Shown piece after piece: positions 50,595 to 59,690 of a stretch of DNA of 64,000 bases (position 1 is the stretch's first letter; every line of letters begins with the position of its first letter). A program made the position numbers and the translations under genes. The stretch comes from an uncultured Pelagibacteraceae bacterium (lineage in GTDB: Bacteria > Pseudomonadota > Alphaproteobacteria > Pelagibacterales > Pelagibacteraceae): contig CACFKZ010000001.1 in the NCBI GenBank assembly GCA_902566945.1, positions 124,001 to 188,000 on the forward strand, written 5' to 3'. A model generated the notes under the pieces. That model saw only the letters and a program-made list of their open reading frames with translations. It did no database searches and was not told the origin of the DNA.

Positions 50595-51893
50595 TTACTT
50601 TTTTTTAAGACTTCTATTAAAAATTATATTAATTTTTTTAGTATGGTAACCAAAATCAAATAGCTTTTTAATTTTATTAACAGGTATTTTGTCGGTAATT
50701 TTTTTATCTGAAATAATATTGTCAAAAAAAGAAGAATTTTGTTTCCAGGCATTCATCGCATTTTTTTGAACAATCTTATAGGACTCTTCCCGAGTATAAC
50801 CTACAGTGGTTAGTTCAATTAGAACTCTTTGAGAAAAGAATATACCATTTGTAATATTTAAATTTTTTAGCATTTTTTTTGGATAAATATTTAAATTTTT
50901 TACGACGTTTGCCAATCTTGTTAAAGCGAAATCCAAAGCAATAGTTGCATCTGGACCAATGTTTCTCTCCACAGCCGAGTGAGAAATATCTCTTTCATGC
51001 CATAATGAAATATTTTCAAGAGCTGGAATTACACTCGATCTTATCAGTCTAGCTAAACCTGTTAAGTTTTCAGTTAATATTGGATTTTTCTTATGTGGCA
51101 TTGCTGAAGATCCTTTTTGTTTTTTTCCAAAAAATTCTTCAACTTCTAAAACTTCTGTTCTTTGTAAATGTCTTATCTCTGTAGCAAATCTTTCGATTGA
51201 GCTAGCTATAATTCCAAGCGTAGAAAAGAATTGAGCATGCCTATCTCTTGGAATAATTTGTGTAGAAACTGGTTCTATTTTAAGTTTCAATTTTCTGGCA
51301 ACATATCTTTCTACTTTAGGATCTACATTTGCAAATGTTCCCACTGCTCCGGAAATAGCACAAGTGGAAATTTCTTGAATTGAATTTTCTAATCTCTTTT
51401 TATTCCTTAAAAATTCTTGATAGAAAGTTAACATTTTAAAACCAAAAGTAATTGGTTCAGCATGTATACCGTGACTTCTACCAATACATATTGTGTATTT
51501 ATGTTTTAAGGCTTGACGTTTGATAGAAACAAGTAGTTGATCAATATCTTCTAACAAAATTTTACCTGATTGTTTTAGCTGAAGATTAAAACAAGTGTCC
51601 AAAACATCAGACGAAGTCATACCTTTATGAAGATATCTTGCTTCTTTTCCAACTTTTTCTGTAATTGAAGTTAAAAATGCTATTACGTCATGCTTAACTT
51701 TTTCTTCAATCTGTAAAATTCTTTTTAAATTTATTTTTGCTTTTGACCTTACTTTTTTAGTGACACCTTTTGGAATAATTTTTAATTTTTCCATAGCTTC
51801 AGCTGCTGCCAATTCAATTTCCAGCCATATTGAATATTTGTTTTTATCCTCCCAAATGCTTTTTATTTCTTTCCTTGTATATCTCTCAATCAT
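50595..51893 (-). CDS. purB: adenylosuccinate lyase
   Basis: A 432-aa fumarase/aspartase-superfamily enzyme of usual length. GMTSSDVLDT near residue 86, RSHGIHAEPITFG near 138, and the signature GSSAMPHKKNPI near 261 with the mobile catalytic loop are present. It cleaves SAICAR to AICAR and adenylosuccinate to AMP. It overlaps the end of map by 4 nt and leads into purC. Confidence 0.96.
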   Translation of the reverse strand: MIERYTRKEIKSIWEDKNKYSIWLEIELAAAEAMEKLKIIPKGVTKKVRSKAKINLKRILQIEEKVKHDVIAFLTSITEKVGKEARYLHKGMTSSDVLDTCFNLQLKQSGKILLEDIDQLLVSIKRQALKHKYTICIGRSHGIHAEPITFGFKMLTFYQEFLRNKKRLENSIQEISTCAISGAVGTFANVDPKVERYVARKLKLKIEPVSTQIIPRDRHAQFFSTLGIIASSIERFATEIRHLQRTEVLEVEEFFGKKQKGSSAMPHKKNPILTENLTGLARLIRSSVIPALENISLWHERDISHSAVERNIGPDATIALDFALTRLANVVKNLNIYPKKMLKNLNITNGIFFSQRVLIELTTVGYTREESYKIVQKNAMNAWKQNSSFFDNIISDKKITDKIPVNKIKKLFDFGYHTKKINIIFNRSLKKK

Positions 51894-52642
51894 TGTTTTT
51901 TTGACAGTGTAAAAATTTCAAAACCATCTTTTGTTACACCTATAGTATGTTCAAATTGTGCTGATAAAGATTTGTCTTTTGTGACCGCAGTCCATCCATC
52001 ATTTAAAGTCTTCGTTTCGTATTTTCCTAAATTTATCATTGGTTCAATCGTAAAAATCATTCCAGCTTTTATTTTTTCACCAGTGCCTTCTTTTCCATAA
52101 TGTAAAACATTTGGCTCTTCATGAAAATGTTTACCAATACCATGGCCACAGAAATCTTGAACTACTGAAAATCCTTCAGCTTCCACATGATTTTGTATTG
52201 TGGCACCAATATCTCCTAAATGAACATCCTCTTTTACAATTTTAATAGCCTTCATCATGGCGTCGTAAGTTGTCTTAACCAATTTTTTTGCTTTAATAGA
52301 AACTTCTCCAATTTCAAAAGTTCTGCTGGTGTCACCATGCCATCCATCTTTTAAAGCTGTTACGTCAACGTTTACAATATCTCCCTCCTTTAAAATTTTA
52401 TCAGAGGGTATTCCATGACAAACAATATGATTAATAGAGATACAACAGGATTTAGGAAAACCTCTATAAAAAAGTGGAGCAGAGTAAGCACCACAATCTT
52501 TAATATATTCGTAACAAAGTTTATCTATAGCATCTGTCTGAATGCCAGGTTTGACAATTTTGGCAACCTCATCTAAAGCTCCGGCAGCAATTTCTCCTGC
52601 TTTTTTCGTTTTTTCAAAGGCTTCTTTATAGCTTTCTTTCAT
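51890..52642 (-). CDS. map: methionine aminopeptidase, type I
   Basis: A 250-aa pita-bread fold peptidase. The di-metal ligands are in VNVDVTALKDGWHGDTSR (two Asp), GHGIGKHFHEEPNV (His), FTIEPMIN (Glu) and AQFEHTIGV (Glu), and HGIPSD near residue 77 has the substrate His. It removes initiator Met; among the proteins here, the Thr of Anbu and the Pro of the tautomerase depend on it. It overlaps purB and sfsA by 4 nt each. Confidence 0.95.
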   Translation of the reverse strand: MKESYKEAFEKTKKAGEIAAGALDEVAKIVKPGIQTDAIDKLCYEYIKDCGAYSAPLFYRGFPKSCCISINHIVCHGIPSDKILKEGDIVNVDVTALKDGWHGDTSRTFEIGEVSIKAKKLVKTTYDAMMKAIKIVKEDVHLGDIGATIQNHVEAEGFSVVQDFCGHGIGKHFHEEPNVLHYGKEGTGEKIKAGMIFTIEPMINLGKYETKTLNDGWTAVTKDKSLSAQFEHTIGVTKDGFEIFTLSKKQ

Positions 52643-53337
52643 TTGATACTGAAATGTATTTTACGATTTAATTTTATTCCTTTTGTAGAAAATTTACAAT
52701 CGTAGCAGAGTACATTTAGATTTTTTTTAACAGCTTTTATTAATAATTCACAATATTTTGGATCAATGTCTTTAGCTAATTCGAACTTATTACAGTCATC
52801 TCTTTGAATTAAATAGAGAAGATAAATTTCATAACCTTTTTGGCTTGCTTTTAATAATTCTTCAATATGTTTAAGACCTCTTGAAGTTATGGCATCAGGA
52901 AATTCAGCAATTCCTTTTTTTCTAGAGAGAGTTACATTTTTTACCTCAATAAAAGATTTTTTTTTACCTTCAGTAATTAAAAAATCAAACCTAGTATTTG
53001 AACCAAAATTTACCTCTGGTTTTATAGTTTCTAAATTTTTAAACTTTTCAATAATTGAGCCTTTTAAAGCATCCAAAGCAATTTTATTTGTAATGTGCGT
53101 ATTAATTCCAACTTTAGAGTTTTGATCTTCGATTATTTGGAGAGTATATTTAAGCTTTCTTTTTGGATTATCAGATTTTGTAAGCCAGACTTTATTATTT
53201 TTGTTAAGTAAACCCAGCATTGAACCAGTGTTTGGACAATGAGCAGTAACAATCTTGTTCCCTACTTTTACATCCACAAAAAATCGCTTATATCTTTTTA
53301 TAAATAGTCCTGTTATTAATTTATCTTTAAAGTTCAT
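52639..53337 (-). CDS. sfsA: SfsA-family protein
   Basis: A 232-aa protein with an OB-fold N-terminus containing AHCPNTGSMLGLL near residue 32 and a nuclease-like domain with the LITEGKKKSFIEVKNVTL segment near 120 (Asp/Glu/Lys nuclease core) and FPDAITSRGLKHI. SfsA was named for sugar fermentation stimulation in E. coli and is considered a nucleic-acid-binding nuclease. It heads the operon sfsA-map-purBCSQL-bolA-grxD and faces a divergent gene over just 16 bp. Confidence 0.9.
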   Translation of the reverse strand: MNFKDKLITGLFIKRYKRFFVDVKVGNKIVTAHCPNTGSMLGLLNKNNKVWLTKSDNPKRKLKYTLQIIEDQNSKVGINTHITNKIALDALKGSIIEKFKNLETIKPEVNFGSNTRFDFLITEGKKKSFIEVKNVTLSRKKGIAEFPDAITSRGLKHIEELLKASQKGYEIYLLYLIQRDDCNKFELAKDIDPKYCELLIKAVKKNLNVLCYDCKFSTKGIKLNRKIHFSIK

Positions 53338-53353
53338 ATATATTTAATAATCT

Positions 53354-54112
53354 ATGAAGAAAAAGAAGAAGAATGTAAATGCTGCAATTTTAATTATTGG
53401 TAATGAAATATTATCAGGGAGAACTCAGGATAAGAATATTGCATTTATTAGTAATTGGCTAAACTCAAAATGTGGAATTTCAGTAAAGGAAGTTAGAATT
53501 ATACCTGACGTTGAAAGAACTATAATCAAAAATATAAGAACATTATCAAAACGATTTAATTTTGTATTTACGACTGGAGGTATAGGGCCAACACATGATG
53601 ATATAACAGCTCAATCCATCGCAAAAGCTTTTAAAGTAAAATATGGTTATCACAGAGAGGCTTATAAAATATTAGAAAATTATTATGGGAAAGCAGCATT
53701 TAATGACGGAAGAAAAAAAATGGCAAAGATGCCACTAGTTGCAAAATTAATTTATAATCCTTCAAGTGCTGCTCCAGGCTTTAAAACAAAAAATGTTTTT
53801 TCATTACCTGGCGTTCCTTCAATTTTAAATTCAATGATTGATAATTGTAAAAAATATTTAACAAAAGGATTGAAAGTTCACAGTAAAACAGTAAATCTCT
53901 TCACTGTTGAGAGTAATATTTCAAAAAAATTAGCAATAGTTCAAAAAAAATATAAAAACTATGTAGAAATAGGCAGCTATCCTTTTTTTCGATTAGGTAA
54001 AATAGGCGTATCAGTTGTATCTAGATCAACTTCTAAGAAAAAATTAACAAATGTAAATAAAGATTTAATGAAAATTATTAAGGATAAAAAAATTAAGATT
54101 TTAAATATTTAA
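53354..54112 (+). CDS. CinA-like molybdopterin-binding-fold protein
   Basis: A 252-aa protein of the MoCF/CinA N-terminal type. AAILIIGNEILSGRTQDKN at the N-terminus and FTTGGIGPTHDDITAQSIAKAF near residue 73 are the family signatures, with FSLPGVPSILNSMI near 152. The C-terminal NMN-deamidase domain of full CinA is absent. Related proteins hydrolyse ADP-ribose or pyrophosphate bonds, but function here is not known. Its start is 16 nt from the divergent sfsA and its 3' end overlaps the GT9 gene by 4 nt. Confidence 0.84.
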   Translation: MKKKKKNVNAAILIIGNEILSGRTQDKNIAFISNWLNSKCGISVKEVRIIPDVERTIIKNIRTLSKRFNFVFTTGGIGPTHDDITAQSIAKAFKVKYGYHREAYKILENYYGKAAFNDGRKKMAKMPLVAKLIYNPSSAAPGFKTKNVFSLPGVPSILNSMIDNCKKYLTKGLKVHSKTVNLFTVESNISKKLAIVQKKYKNYVEIGSYPFFRLGKIGVSVVSRSTSKKKLTNVNKDLMKIIKDKKIKILNI

Positions 54113-55062
54113 ACTAAACTTAAAACTTCATCAACTTGGATAGAATTTATATCTTTTGTTTTATGGATAATTTTACTATCAAGGACTTTTGTAAATTTAT
54201 TTTTTGGAGCAAATTTTTTTGAGTTAGTTGGTCCAAACAAAACAATCATGGGAATGTTTGCTAAAGCAATCATATGCATTATTCCATTGTCAATAGAAAC
54301 AGCAGCATCTAGCCTTGCGGATAATGCTGTTACAAGAGCAGGGCAAGATAATTTAGAATTAACTTCTGGAAAAATTGCTGAGGGAACTTGATTTTTTATT
54401 TTTTCAATTAAATCAATCTTATCTTTTTCAATAAAAAAAACTGGTATTTTATTTTTTGATGATATTTTATTTGCTAAAGCTGTAAATTTGTATATTGACC
54501 AACTTTTTTTTCTATATTCATTTCCTTGAGTAATTGAAAAACCTACATAATTTGAATTCGGCAATAATCGTTTTGCCTCATTTAATATTTCTTTTGGTAA
54601 ATTTTTTATGTTGAAATTTAATTCAATTATATCTTCTTCCATAAACAAGCTTAAATTTTCTAAGTGATCTAGACTGTTAGATTTTATTTTCTTCGATGAA
54701 AAAAAACCATTAAAAGTTCTTGAATAAAATGAATTATGAGGAATTCTACTTAAGATTAAAGAATTTCTAAACTTAGTTTGTAAATCAATAATAAGATCAT
54801 ATTTCCCTATTCCTTTATTTAACGCTCTTTTATTAGCAAAGAAAAAATGCCACCATCTGAATCCAAAATATTTAAGACCAAGATCGACAGTTTCTAAATG
54901 AATTTTATATTCTTTAAGTTTTTCATTAAAATGATTTGTATGCGCGCCTAAATAATAAAATTTTGTTTTTTTAAAATGACTTCTTAAACTTAACAAAAGT
55001 GGAAATAATTGTATTGAGTCTCCTAGACCACCTCCGGAGTTATATAATAATATTTTTTTCAT
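54109..55062 (-). CDS. family 9 glycosyltransferase (heptosyltransferase-like)
   Basis: A 317-aa GT-B protein. ILLYNSGGGLGDSIQLFPLL near the N-terminus fits the GT9 acceptor domain, SITQGNEYRKKSWSIYKF opens the donor domain, and SIDNGIMHMIALANIPMIVLFGPT near residue 255 is the GT9 donor-site motif. A heptose or similar sugar transfer to the LPS core is likely. It is a second GT9 in this window, distant from the first. Acceptor unknown. Confidence 0.84.
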   Translation of the reverse strand: MKKILLYNSGGGLGDSIQLFPLLLSLRSHFKKTKFYYLGAHTNHFNEKLKEYKIHLETVDLGLKYFGFRWWHFFFANKRALNKGIGKYDLIIDLQTKFRNSLILSRIPHNSFYSRTFNGFFSSKKIKSNSLDHLENLSLFMEEDIIELNFNIKNLPKEILNEAKRLLPNSNYVGFSITQGNEYRKKSWSIYKFTALANKISSKNKIPVFFIEKDKIDLIEKIKNQVPSAIFPEVNSKLSCPALVTALSARLDAAVSIDNGIMHMIALANIPMIVLFGPTNSKKFAPKNKFTKVLDSKIIHKTKDINSIQVDEVLSLV

Positions 55063-55133
55063 GAGATAAATATACTTTATAAGATTTAAATAATAATATA
55101 AATGTCATATAGATATTAAAAAATAATAAATGT

Positions 55134-55219
55134 GCCCTCGTGGTGAAATTGGTAGACACAAAGGACTTAAAATCCTTGCCCTTTTGGGAGTGCCAGTTCG
55201 AGTCTGGCCGAGGGCACCA
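55134..55219 (+). tRNA. tRNA-Leu (anticodon TAA)
   Basis: Acceptor arms GCCCTCG (55134-55140) and CGAGGGC (55209-55215) pair perfectly, with discriminator A and encoded CCA. The D-arm contains AAATTGGTAGAC, the anticodon loop CTTAAAA between AAGGA and TCCTT reads TAA, a long variable arm follows as in class II tRNAs, and TTCGAGT is the T-loop. It reads UUA codons, abundant in this AT-rich genome. It lies 8 nt before nadK. Confidence 0.97.
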
Positions 55220-55227
55220 AAAGATAA

Positions 55228-55995
55228 ATGAGTAAACCATTAATTATATCTGACAAAAACTTAAAATCTGTTCAAATAAAAAAACAAATTATTAATTTGT
55301 TTAAGAGAAAAAAAGTATTTAAAAAAAATGTTGTTTTAGTTGTAGGTGGTGATGGTTTTATGCTTAAAACTTTAAAAAAAAACCAGAAAACAAAAAAATT
55401 ATTTTATGGCATCAACTCTGGCAATTATGGATTCTTGATGAATAAATTTTCAAAAAAGTTATTGATTCAAAATATTCAGAAATCAAAAATGATAAGCATT
55501 TCTCCTTTAGAAATGGTTGTAGTAAGTAAAAATAAAATTAAAAAATGTATAGCAATTAATGAAGTTTCAATTTTAAGACAAAGTAGACAGGCAGCAAACT
55601 TGTCAATTAAGTATAAGTCAAATTATATAATAAAAAAATTAGTGTCAGACGGCGTTTTAGTTTCAACACCTGCAGGAAGTACAGCATATAATTTATCTGT
55701 GCATGGACCCATATTGAATTTGAATTCTAAAAAAGTTTCAATTTCTCCAATAAGTGCATTTAGACCTAGAAGGTGGGCAGGTAAAATTGTTAGCGACAAG
55801 TCAAAAATTGTCATTACTAATTTAAATCCCTTTAAAAGACCTGTAAGTGCCGTTGCTGATAACTTAGAAATTCGAAATGCTATAAAAATTACTATATATA
55901 TTCAAAATAGGATAAAGTTTAATTTACTTTACGATAAAAATAAAAGTTTGCAAAAAAAAATTAAACTTGAACAATTGAGAAAAGAAACTTTTTAG
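55228..55995 (+). CDS. nadK: NAD kinase
   Basis: A 255-aa ATP-NAD kinase. VLVVGGDGFMLKTLK near residue 36 contains the GGDG motif, GINSGNYGFLMN near 68 and SDGVLVSTPAGSTAYNLS near 148 are the NAD-site signatures. It phosphorylates NAD to NADP. It starts 8 nt after the CCA of tRNA-Leu and its stop codon directly abuts the 3' end of tRNA-Thr on the opposite strand. With nadE elsewhere in the window it covers the last steps to NADP. Confidence 0.93.
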   Translation: MSKPLIISDKNLKSVQIKKQIINLFKRKKVFKKNVVLVVGGDGFMLKTLKKNQKTKKLFYGINSGNYGFLMNKFSKKLLIQNIQKSKMISISPLEMVVVSKNKIKKCIAINEVSILRQSRQAANLSIKYKSNYIIKKLVSDGVLVSTPAGSTAYNLSVHGPILNLNSKKVSISPISAFRPRRWAGKIVSDKSKIVITNLNPFKRPVSAVADNLEIRNAIKITIYIQNRIKFNLLYDKNKSLQKKIKLEQLRKETF

Positions 55996-56071
55996 TGGTG
56001 CCCTCACACGGACTCGAACCGCGAACCTATTGATTACAAATCAATTGCTCTACCAATTGAGCTATGAGGGC
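55996..56071 (-). tRNA. tRNA-Thr (anticodon TGT)
   Basis: On the minus strand, GCCCTCA (56071-56065) pairs with TGAGGGC, followed by discriminator A and encoded CCA (55998-55996). The D-arm AGCTCAATTGGTAGAGC, an anticodon loop TTTGTAA reading TGT, and the T-arm CGGTTCGAGTCCG are normal. It decodes ACA codons. Its CCA directly meets the nadK stop codon of the other strand. Confidence 0.96.
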
Positions 56072-56122
56072 TTGAAAGACTCTTTAAAATAATTTCACTT
56101 AAAAAACAATATAAATAATTTT

Positions 56123-56866
56123 TCATTTAATTGATTGGAAAATATGATGGCAAACTACAGATACAGTGTTTGATATATTTAAGCTTTCAATATTATCATT
56201 CATTTTTACTCTGAATCTAAAATCTGAATTTTCAAGAGTCTTAGCTTTTACACCATATCCTTCAGATCCAAATAATAAAACATTTTTTCCTTTCCAATTA
56301 TTTTTAGTAAAATCTTGTTTAGAGGAAATATCAAAAGCACTTATCCAAAATTCTTTTGTTTTTAGAAATTTCAAAGCAGTATTTAAATTAGATACTTTAA
56401 AAATATTTATATGCTCCGCACCTCCACTTGCACTTTTATAAAGTAATTTACTTTTTGAAGGAAAAGATCGTTCTTTTACTATTATCCCATCGATATTAAA
56501 TGCTACTGCACTTCTTATAATTGATCCGATATTACGTGGATCAGTTACCTCTTCAAGAGCTATTAAGTTTATATTTTTTTTTTTATTTTCAAAAACAAAA
56601 TTTTTTAAAGTAATTTCTTCAAGTTGTTCAACTTCCGCAATTAATCCTTGATGAGAAGTTTGATCTCGTCCACATAAATTATCCAATTCTTTTCTTGACT
56701 TATAAAAAACACTTATTGATTTAAACAAATTTAAAGATTGATTTTCTCTATTAAGTCTTTTTTGAGCATCTTCAGTTATAAAAATTCTTTCAATTTTTCT
56801 TGAAGGGTTTTTTAAAGCCTCCAAAACTGCATGTTTACCTACTATTAAAAAAGTGGTTTTTTTCAT
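56123..56866 (-). CDS. rlmB: 23S rRNA 2'-O-ribose methyltransferase, RlmB/TrmH family
   Basis: A 247-aa SPOUT methyltransferase. An N-terminal substrate-binding domain (GKHAVLEALKNPSRKIERIFI) precedes the knot domain with LIALEEVTDPRNIGSIIRSA near residue 97 (motif 1), VLLFGSEGYGVKAKTLE near 197 (motif 2) and ESLNISNTVSVVCHHIF near 230 (motif 3). This two-domain layout is that of RlmB, which methylates G2251 in E. coli. It is divergent from tRNA-Tyr across 137 bp. Confidence 0.88.
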   Translation of the reverse strand: MKKTTFLIVGKHAVLEALKNPSRKIERIFITEDAQKRLNRENQSLNLFKSISVFYKSRKELDNLCGRDQTSHQGLIAEVEQLEEITLKNFVFENKKKNINLIALEEVTDPRNIGSIIRSAVAFNIDGIIVKERSFPSKSKLLYKSASGGAEHINIFKVSNLNTALKFLKTKEFWISAFDISSKQDFTKNNWKGKNVLLFGSEGYGVKAKTLENSDFRFRVKMNDNIESLNISNTVSVVCHHIFQSIK

Positions 56867-56920
56867 GATTTTTAAGCAATATTTTCAAATTACTAGCATA
56901 TTTTAAGGCAAAATGATTTA

Positions 56921-56948
56921 TTGCAATTATTTCATAAATGCTTATAAA
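56921..56948 (+). promoter_or_regulatory. candidate promoter for tRNA-Tyr / tRNA-Gly / tuf
   Basis: TTGCAA (56921-56926), a 16-nt spacer and TATAAA (56943-56948) lie 55 bp before tRNA-Tyr in the divergent gap. It is the best candidate for the downstream tRNA-tuf transcript. Both hexamers are one base off consensus. Confidence 0.45.
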
Positions 56949-57003
56949 ACGCTTGTTGTTAAATGCTTTTTAAGTTAGTGGGTATCCCAACGTTAAGTAT
57001 TTA

Positions 57004-57089
57004 GGAGGGGTACCAAAGCGGTCAAATGGGGCGGGCTGTAAACCCGTTGACTTCGGTCTTCGAAAGTTCGAATCTTTCCCCCTCCACCA
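57004..57089 (+). tRNA. tRNA-Tyr (anticodon GTA)
   Basis: Acceptor arms GGAGGGG (57004-57010) and CCCCTCC (57079-57085) pair, discriminator A, CCA encoded. The anticodon loop CTGTAAA between CGGG and CCCG reads GTA, and a long variable arm (class II) with GACTTCGGTC is present. It is the first of a tRNA-Tyr, tRNA-Gly, tuf, tRNA-Trp block. Confidence 0.97.
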
Positions 57090-57136
57090 AACTTAAATAA
57101 AGTTTAATAACAAAGAGCGCGATAAGTTTGGATATT

Positions 57137-57210
57137 GCGGGTGTAGTTCAATGGTAGAACGCTAGCCTTCCAAGCTGGATGTAAGGGTTCGATTCCCTTT
57201 ACCCGCTCCA
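57137..57210 (+). tRNA. tRNA-Gly (anticodon TCC)
   Basis: GCGGGTG (57137-57143) pairs with TACCCGC-type 3' arm with a G-T pair, followed by T and an encoded CCA (57208-57210). The anticodon loop CTTCCAA reads TCC, and GGGTTCGATTCCC is the T-arm. It lies 36 bp before tuf, so it is processed from the tuf transcript. Confidence 0.96.
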
Positions 57211-57245
57211 AAAAATATTAAAAATATAAAGTGAGGAAAAAATAG

Positions 57246-58445
57246 ATGTCTAAAGAAAAGTTTAACCGAAACAAACCACATTGTAACATCGGTACAATAG
57301 GTCATGTCGACCATGGTAAAACAACTCTTACTGCAGCAATCACTAAAGTATTGTCTGAAGCCGGAGGTTCAAGTAGTGCAAATTTTGTTGCTTATGATCA
57401 AATAGATAAAGCACCAGAGGAAAAAGAAAGAGGAATAACTATCTCAACAGCACATGTTGAATATGAAACAGAAAAAAGACACTATGCTCACGTAGATTGT
57501 CCCGGACATGCTGACTATGTAAAAAATATGATTACTGGTGCAGCTCAAATGGATGGAGCAATACTTGTAGTTAATGCAGCCGATGGTCCAATGCCCCAAA
57601 CTAGAGAGCACATTCTATTAGCTAGGCAAGTAGGCGTTCCCGCTATTGTGGTTTTCTTAAATAAAATCGATACAGTTAAAGATAAAGAATTAGTTGATTT
57701 AGTAGAAGAAGAAATTAGAGAACTTTTAACTTCTTACAAGTTTCCTGGAGACAAAATTCCAATTATCAAAGGCTCTGCATTAAATGCTGTAGAAGGAAAA
57801 GACGAAGCTACTGGAAAAAATGCAATCATGGAATTAATGAAAGCAGTTGATGAAACCATCCCTCAACCAGACAGACCAAAAGATAAAGCCTTCTTAATGC
57901 CCGTTGAAGATGTTTTTTCAATTTCAGGTAGAGGAACAGTTGTAACTGGTAGAGTAGAGTCTGGTGTAATAAAAGTTGGAGAAGAAATTGAAATTGTTGG
58001 AATCAGAGATACTAAAAAATCTGTTTGTACTGGAGTAGAAATGTTCAGAAAGCTATTAGATAGTGGTGAAGCAGGCGATAACATTGGTGCATTGTTAAGA
58101 GGTGTTGAAAGAGATGATGTTGAAAGAGGTCAAGTACTTTGTAAGCCTGGTTCAATCACACCTCACACAGAATTTGAGTGTCAGGCTTATATTTTGAAAA
58201 AAGAGGAAGGTGGAAGACACACTCCATTTTTTACAAAATATAGACCACAGTTTTATTTTAGAACTACTGATGTAACTGGTGAAGTTACTTTACCATCTGG
58301 AACAGAGATGGTTATGCCTGGAGATGACGGTAAATTCACAGTTAAATTAATTACACCTATAGCTATGAATGAAAATTTAAATTTTGCGATTAGAGAAGGT
58401 GGTAAAACAGTTGGAGCTGGAGTAGTTACAAAAATAATTAAATAA
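57246..58445 (+). CDS. tuf: elongation factor Tu
   Basis: A 399-aa EF-Tu. [10 protein letters not shown] near residue 19 is the P-loop, RGITIS near 61 carries the switch I Thr, DCPGHADY near 83 the G3 motif, and NKID near 138 the NKxD. The beta-barrel domains 2 and 3 are complete. It brings aminoacyl-tRNA to the ribosome. A GTGAGG Shine-Dalgarno-like stretch precedes the ATG. It stands between tRNA genes, away from the str operon, though this placement is common. Confidence 0.97.
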   Translation: MSKEKFNRNKPHCNIGTIGHVDHGKTTLTAAITKVLSEAGGSSSANFVAYDQIDKAPEEKERGITISTAHVEYETEKRHYAHVDCPGHADYVKNMITGAAQMDGAILVVNAADGPMPQTREHILLARQVGVPAIVVFLNKIDTVKDKELVDLVEEEIRELLTSYKFPGDKIPIIKGSALNAVEGKDEATGKNAIMELMKAVDETIPQPDRPKDKAFLMPVEDVFSISGRGTVVTGRVESGVIKVGEEIEIVGIRDTKKSVCTGVEMFRKLLDSGEAGDNIGALLRGVERDDVERGQVLCKPGSITPHTEFECQAYILKKEEGGRHTPFFTKYRPQFYFRTTDVTGEVTLPSGTEMVMPGDDGKFTVKLITPIAMNENLNFAIREGGKTVGAGVVTKIIK

Positions 58446-58450
58446 CGCTT

Positions 58451-58526
58451 AGGAGCGTAGTTCAATTGGTAGAGCGCCGGTCTCCAAAACCGGAGGTTGT
58501 GGGTTCGAGTCCCTCCGCTCCTGCCA
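58451..58526 (+). tRNA. tRNA-Trp (anticodon CCA)
   Basis: AGGAGCG (58451-58457) pairs with CGCTCCT (58516-58522), discriminator G, encoded CCA. The loop CTCCAAA between CCGGT and ACCGG reads CCA. It is 5 bp after the tuf stop and 15 bp before secE, so the tuf and secE genes and this tRNA share a transcript or close promoters. Confidence 0.97.
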
Positions 58527-58541
58527 AAAACTTAATGTAAT

Positions 58542-58733
58542 ATGAGAAATCCATTAAAATTTATTCAAGAAGTAAAACAAGAAACTTTTAGAATTACTTG
58601 GCCAACTAAAAAAGAAACGATGATGGGTGCTGTAATGGTTTTTGCTTTGGCGTCAATTGCAGCAATTTTTTTCTTAATATTAGATCAACTATTGAGATTT
58701 TTGTTAAATTTAATTCTTACAATCAATTTCTAA
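58542..58733 (+). CDS. secE: preprotein translocase subunit SecE
   Basis: A 63-aa single-helix SecE. NPLKFIQEVKQETFRITWPTK at the N-terminus is the conserved cytosolic amphipathic part; a C-terminal transmembrane helix (about residues 30-60) follows. It stabilises the SecY channel. Its location between tRNA-Trp and nusG is the standard bacterial order. Confidence 0.95.
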   Translation: MRNPLKFIQEVKQETFRITWPTKKETMMGAVMVFALASIAAIFFLILDQLLRFLLNLILTINF

Positions 58734-58738
58734 ATTAA

Positions 58739-59263
58739 ATGAATTGGTATATTGTACAAGCTTATTCTGGTTTTGAAAAAAAAGTTGTTGAGTCGATTAA
58801 AGATCAATTAAAAAAACATAAATTGTCTGAAAAATTAGAAGAAATACTTGTACCCACTCATCAAGTAACAGAAGTAAAAAAAGGAAAAAGAACAAAAAAA
58901 GAAAAGAAATTCTTCCCAGGATACGTTCTAATAAAAATTGATCTTACAAAAGAAATTTATCATATAATAAAAAATCTGCAAAAAGTAAGTGGGTTTTTAG
59001 GATCAGCTGATAAACCTACACCTATTTCAGACAATGAAATTAAAAGAATTATAGGACAAGTATCTGAAAGTGCAGTTACACAGAAAACAGGTGTACATTT
59101 CGAAATAGGAGAAAAAGTTAAGGTATGTGATGGCCCATTTGCCTCATTTAATGGTTTAATCGAAGAAATTGATGAAGAAAAATCTAGACTTAAAGTCTCA
59201 GTTTCTATATTCGGTAGAGCAACACCAGTAGATTTAGAATTTAATCAAGTGGAGAAAAATTAA
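58739..59263 (+). CDS. nusG: transcription termination/antitermination factor NusG
   Basis: A 174-aa NusG with the N-terminal NGN domain ([30 protein letters not shown]) and a C-terminal KOW domain starting near residue 120 ([24 protein letters not shown]). It binds RNA polymerase and links it to Rho or ribosomes. It shares one base with the rplK start (TAATG). Confidence 0.97.
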   Translation: MNWYIVQAYSGFEKKVVESIKDQLKKHKLSEKLEEILVPTHQVTEVKKGKRTKKEKKFFPGYVLIKIDLTKEIYHIIKNLQKVSGFLGSADKPTPISDNEIKRIIGQVSESAVTQKTGVHFEIGEKVKVCDGPFASFNGLIEEIDEEKSRLKVSVSIFGRATPVDLEFNQVEKN

Positions 59264-59688
59264 TGGCTAAAGAAATTGTAGGTTATGTAAAATTACAAAT
59301 TAAAGGTGGACAAGCTAATCCAGCACCTCCTGTTGGTCCAGCATTGGGTCAAAGAGGAATCAACATCATGGAATTTTGTAAGGCATTTAATGAAAAAACT
59401 AAATCATTTATGGGGAAACCTGTTCCAGTTGTAATTACAGTATATAAGGATAAAAAATTCGATTTTATAATAAAATCACCACCAGCATCACACTTCATTC
59501 GTGAAGCAGCAAAGCTCAAAAGTGGATCAAGCGAACCCGGAAGAGTAGTGGCTGGATCAATTACAATGAAACAAGCTGAAGCAATAGCTAAAGAAAAAAT
59601 GAAAGATTTAAATGCATTTGATATTAAAGAAGCTACAAAAATTATTTGTGGGTCAGCAAGATCAATGGGAATCGAAGTTAAAGAGTAG
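59263..59688 (+). CDS. rplK: 50S ribosomal protein L11
   Basis: A 141-aa L11. [22 protein letters not shown] is the classical N-terminal Pro-rich methylated region, and the RNA-binding domain follows with [33 protein letters not shown]. It binds the GTPase-associated centre of 23S rRNA. It is 2 bp before rplA. Confidence 0.97.
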   Translation: MAKEIVGYVKLQIKGGQANPAPPVGPALGQRGINIMEFCKAFNEKTKSFMGKPVPVVITVYKDKKFDFIIKSPPASHFIREAAKLKSGSSEPGRVVAGSITMKQAEAIAKEKMKDLNAFDIKEATKIICGSARSMGIEVKE

Positions 59689-59690
59689 CA

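Noticed and set aside
55040-55240. Minus-strand frame of 66 aa with a CPRPDSNWHSQ-like segment
   Set aside because: It is the antisense of tRNA-Leu; this peptide pattern is a well-known artefact of translating the complement of tRNA genes.
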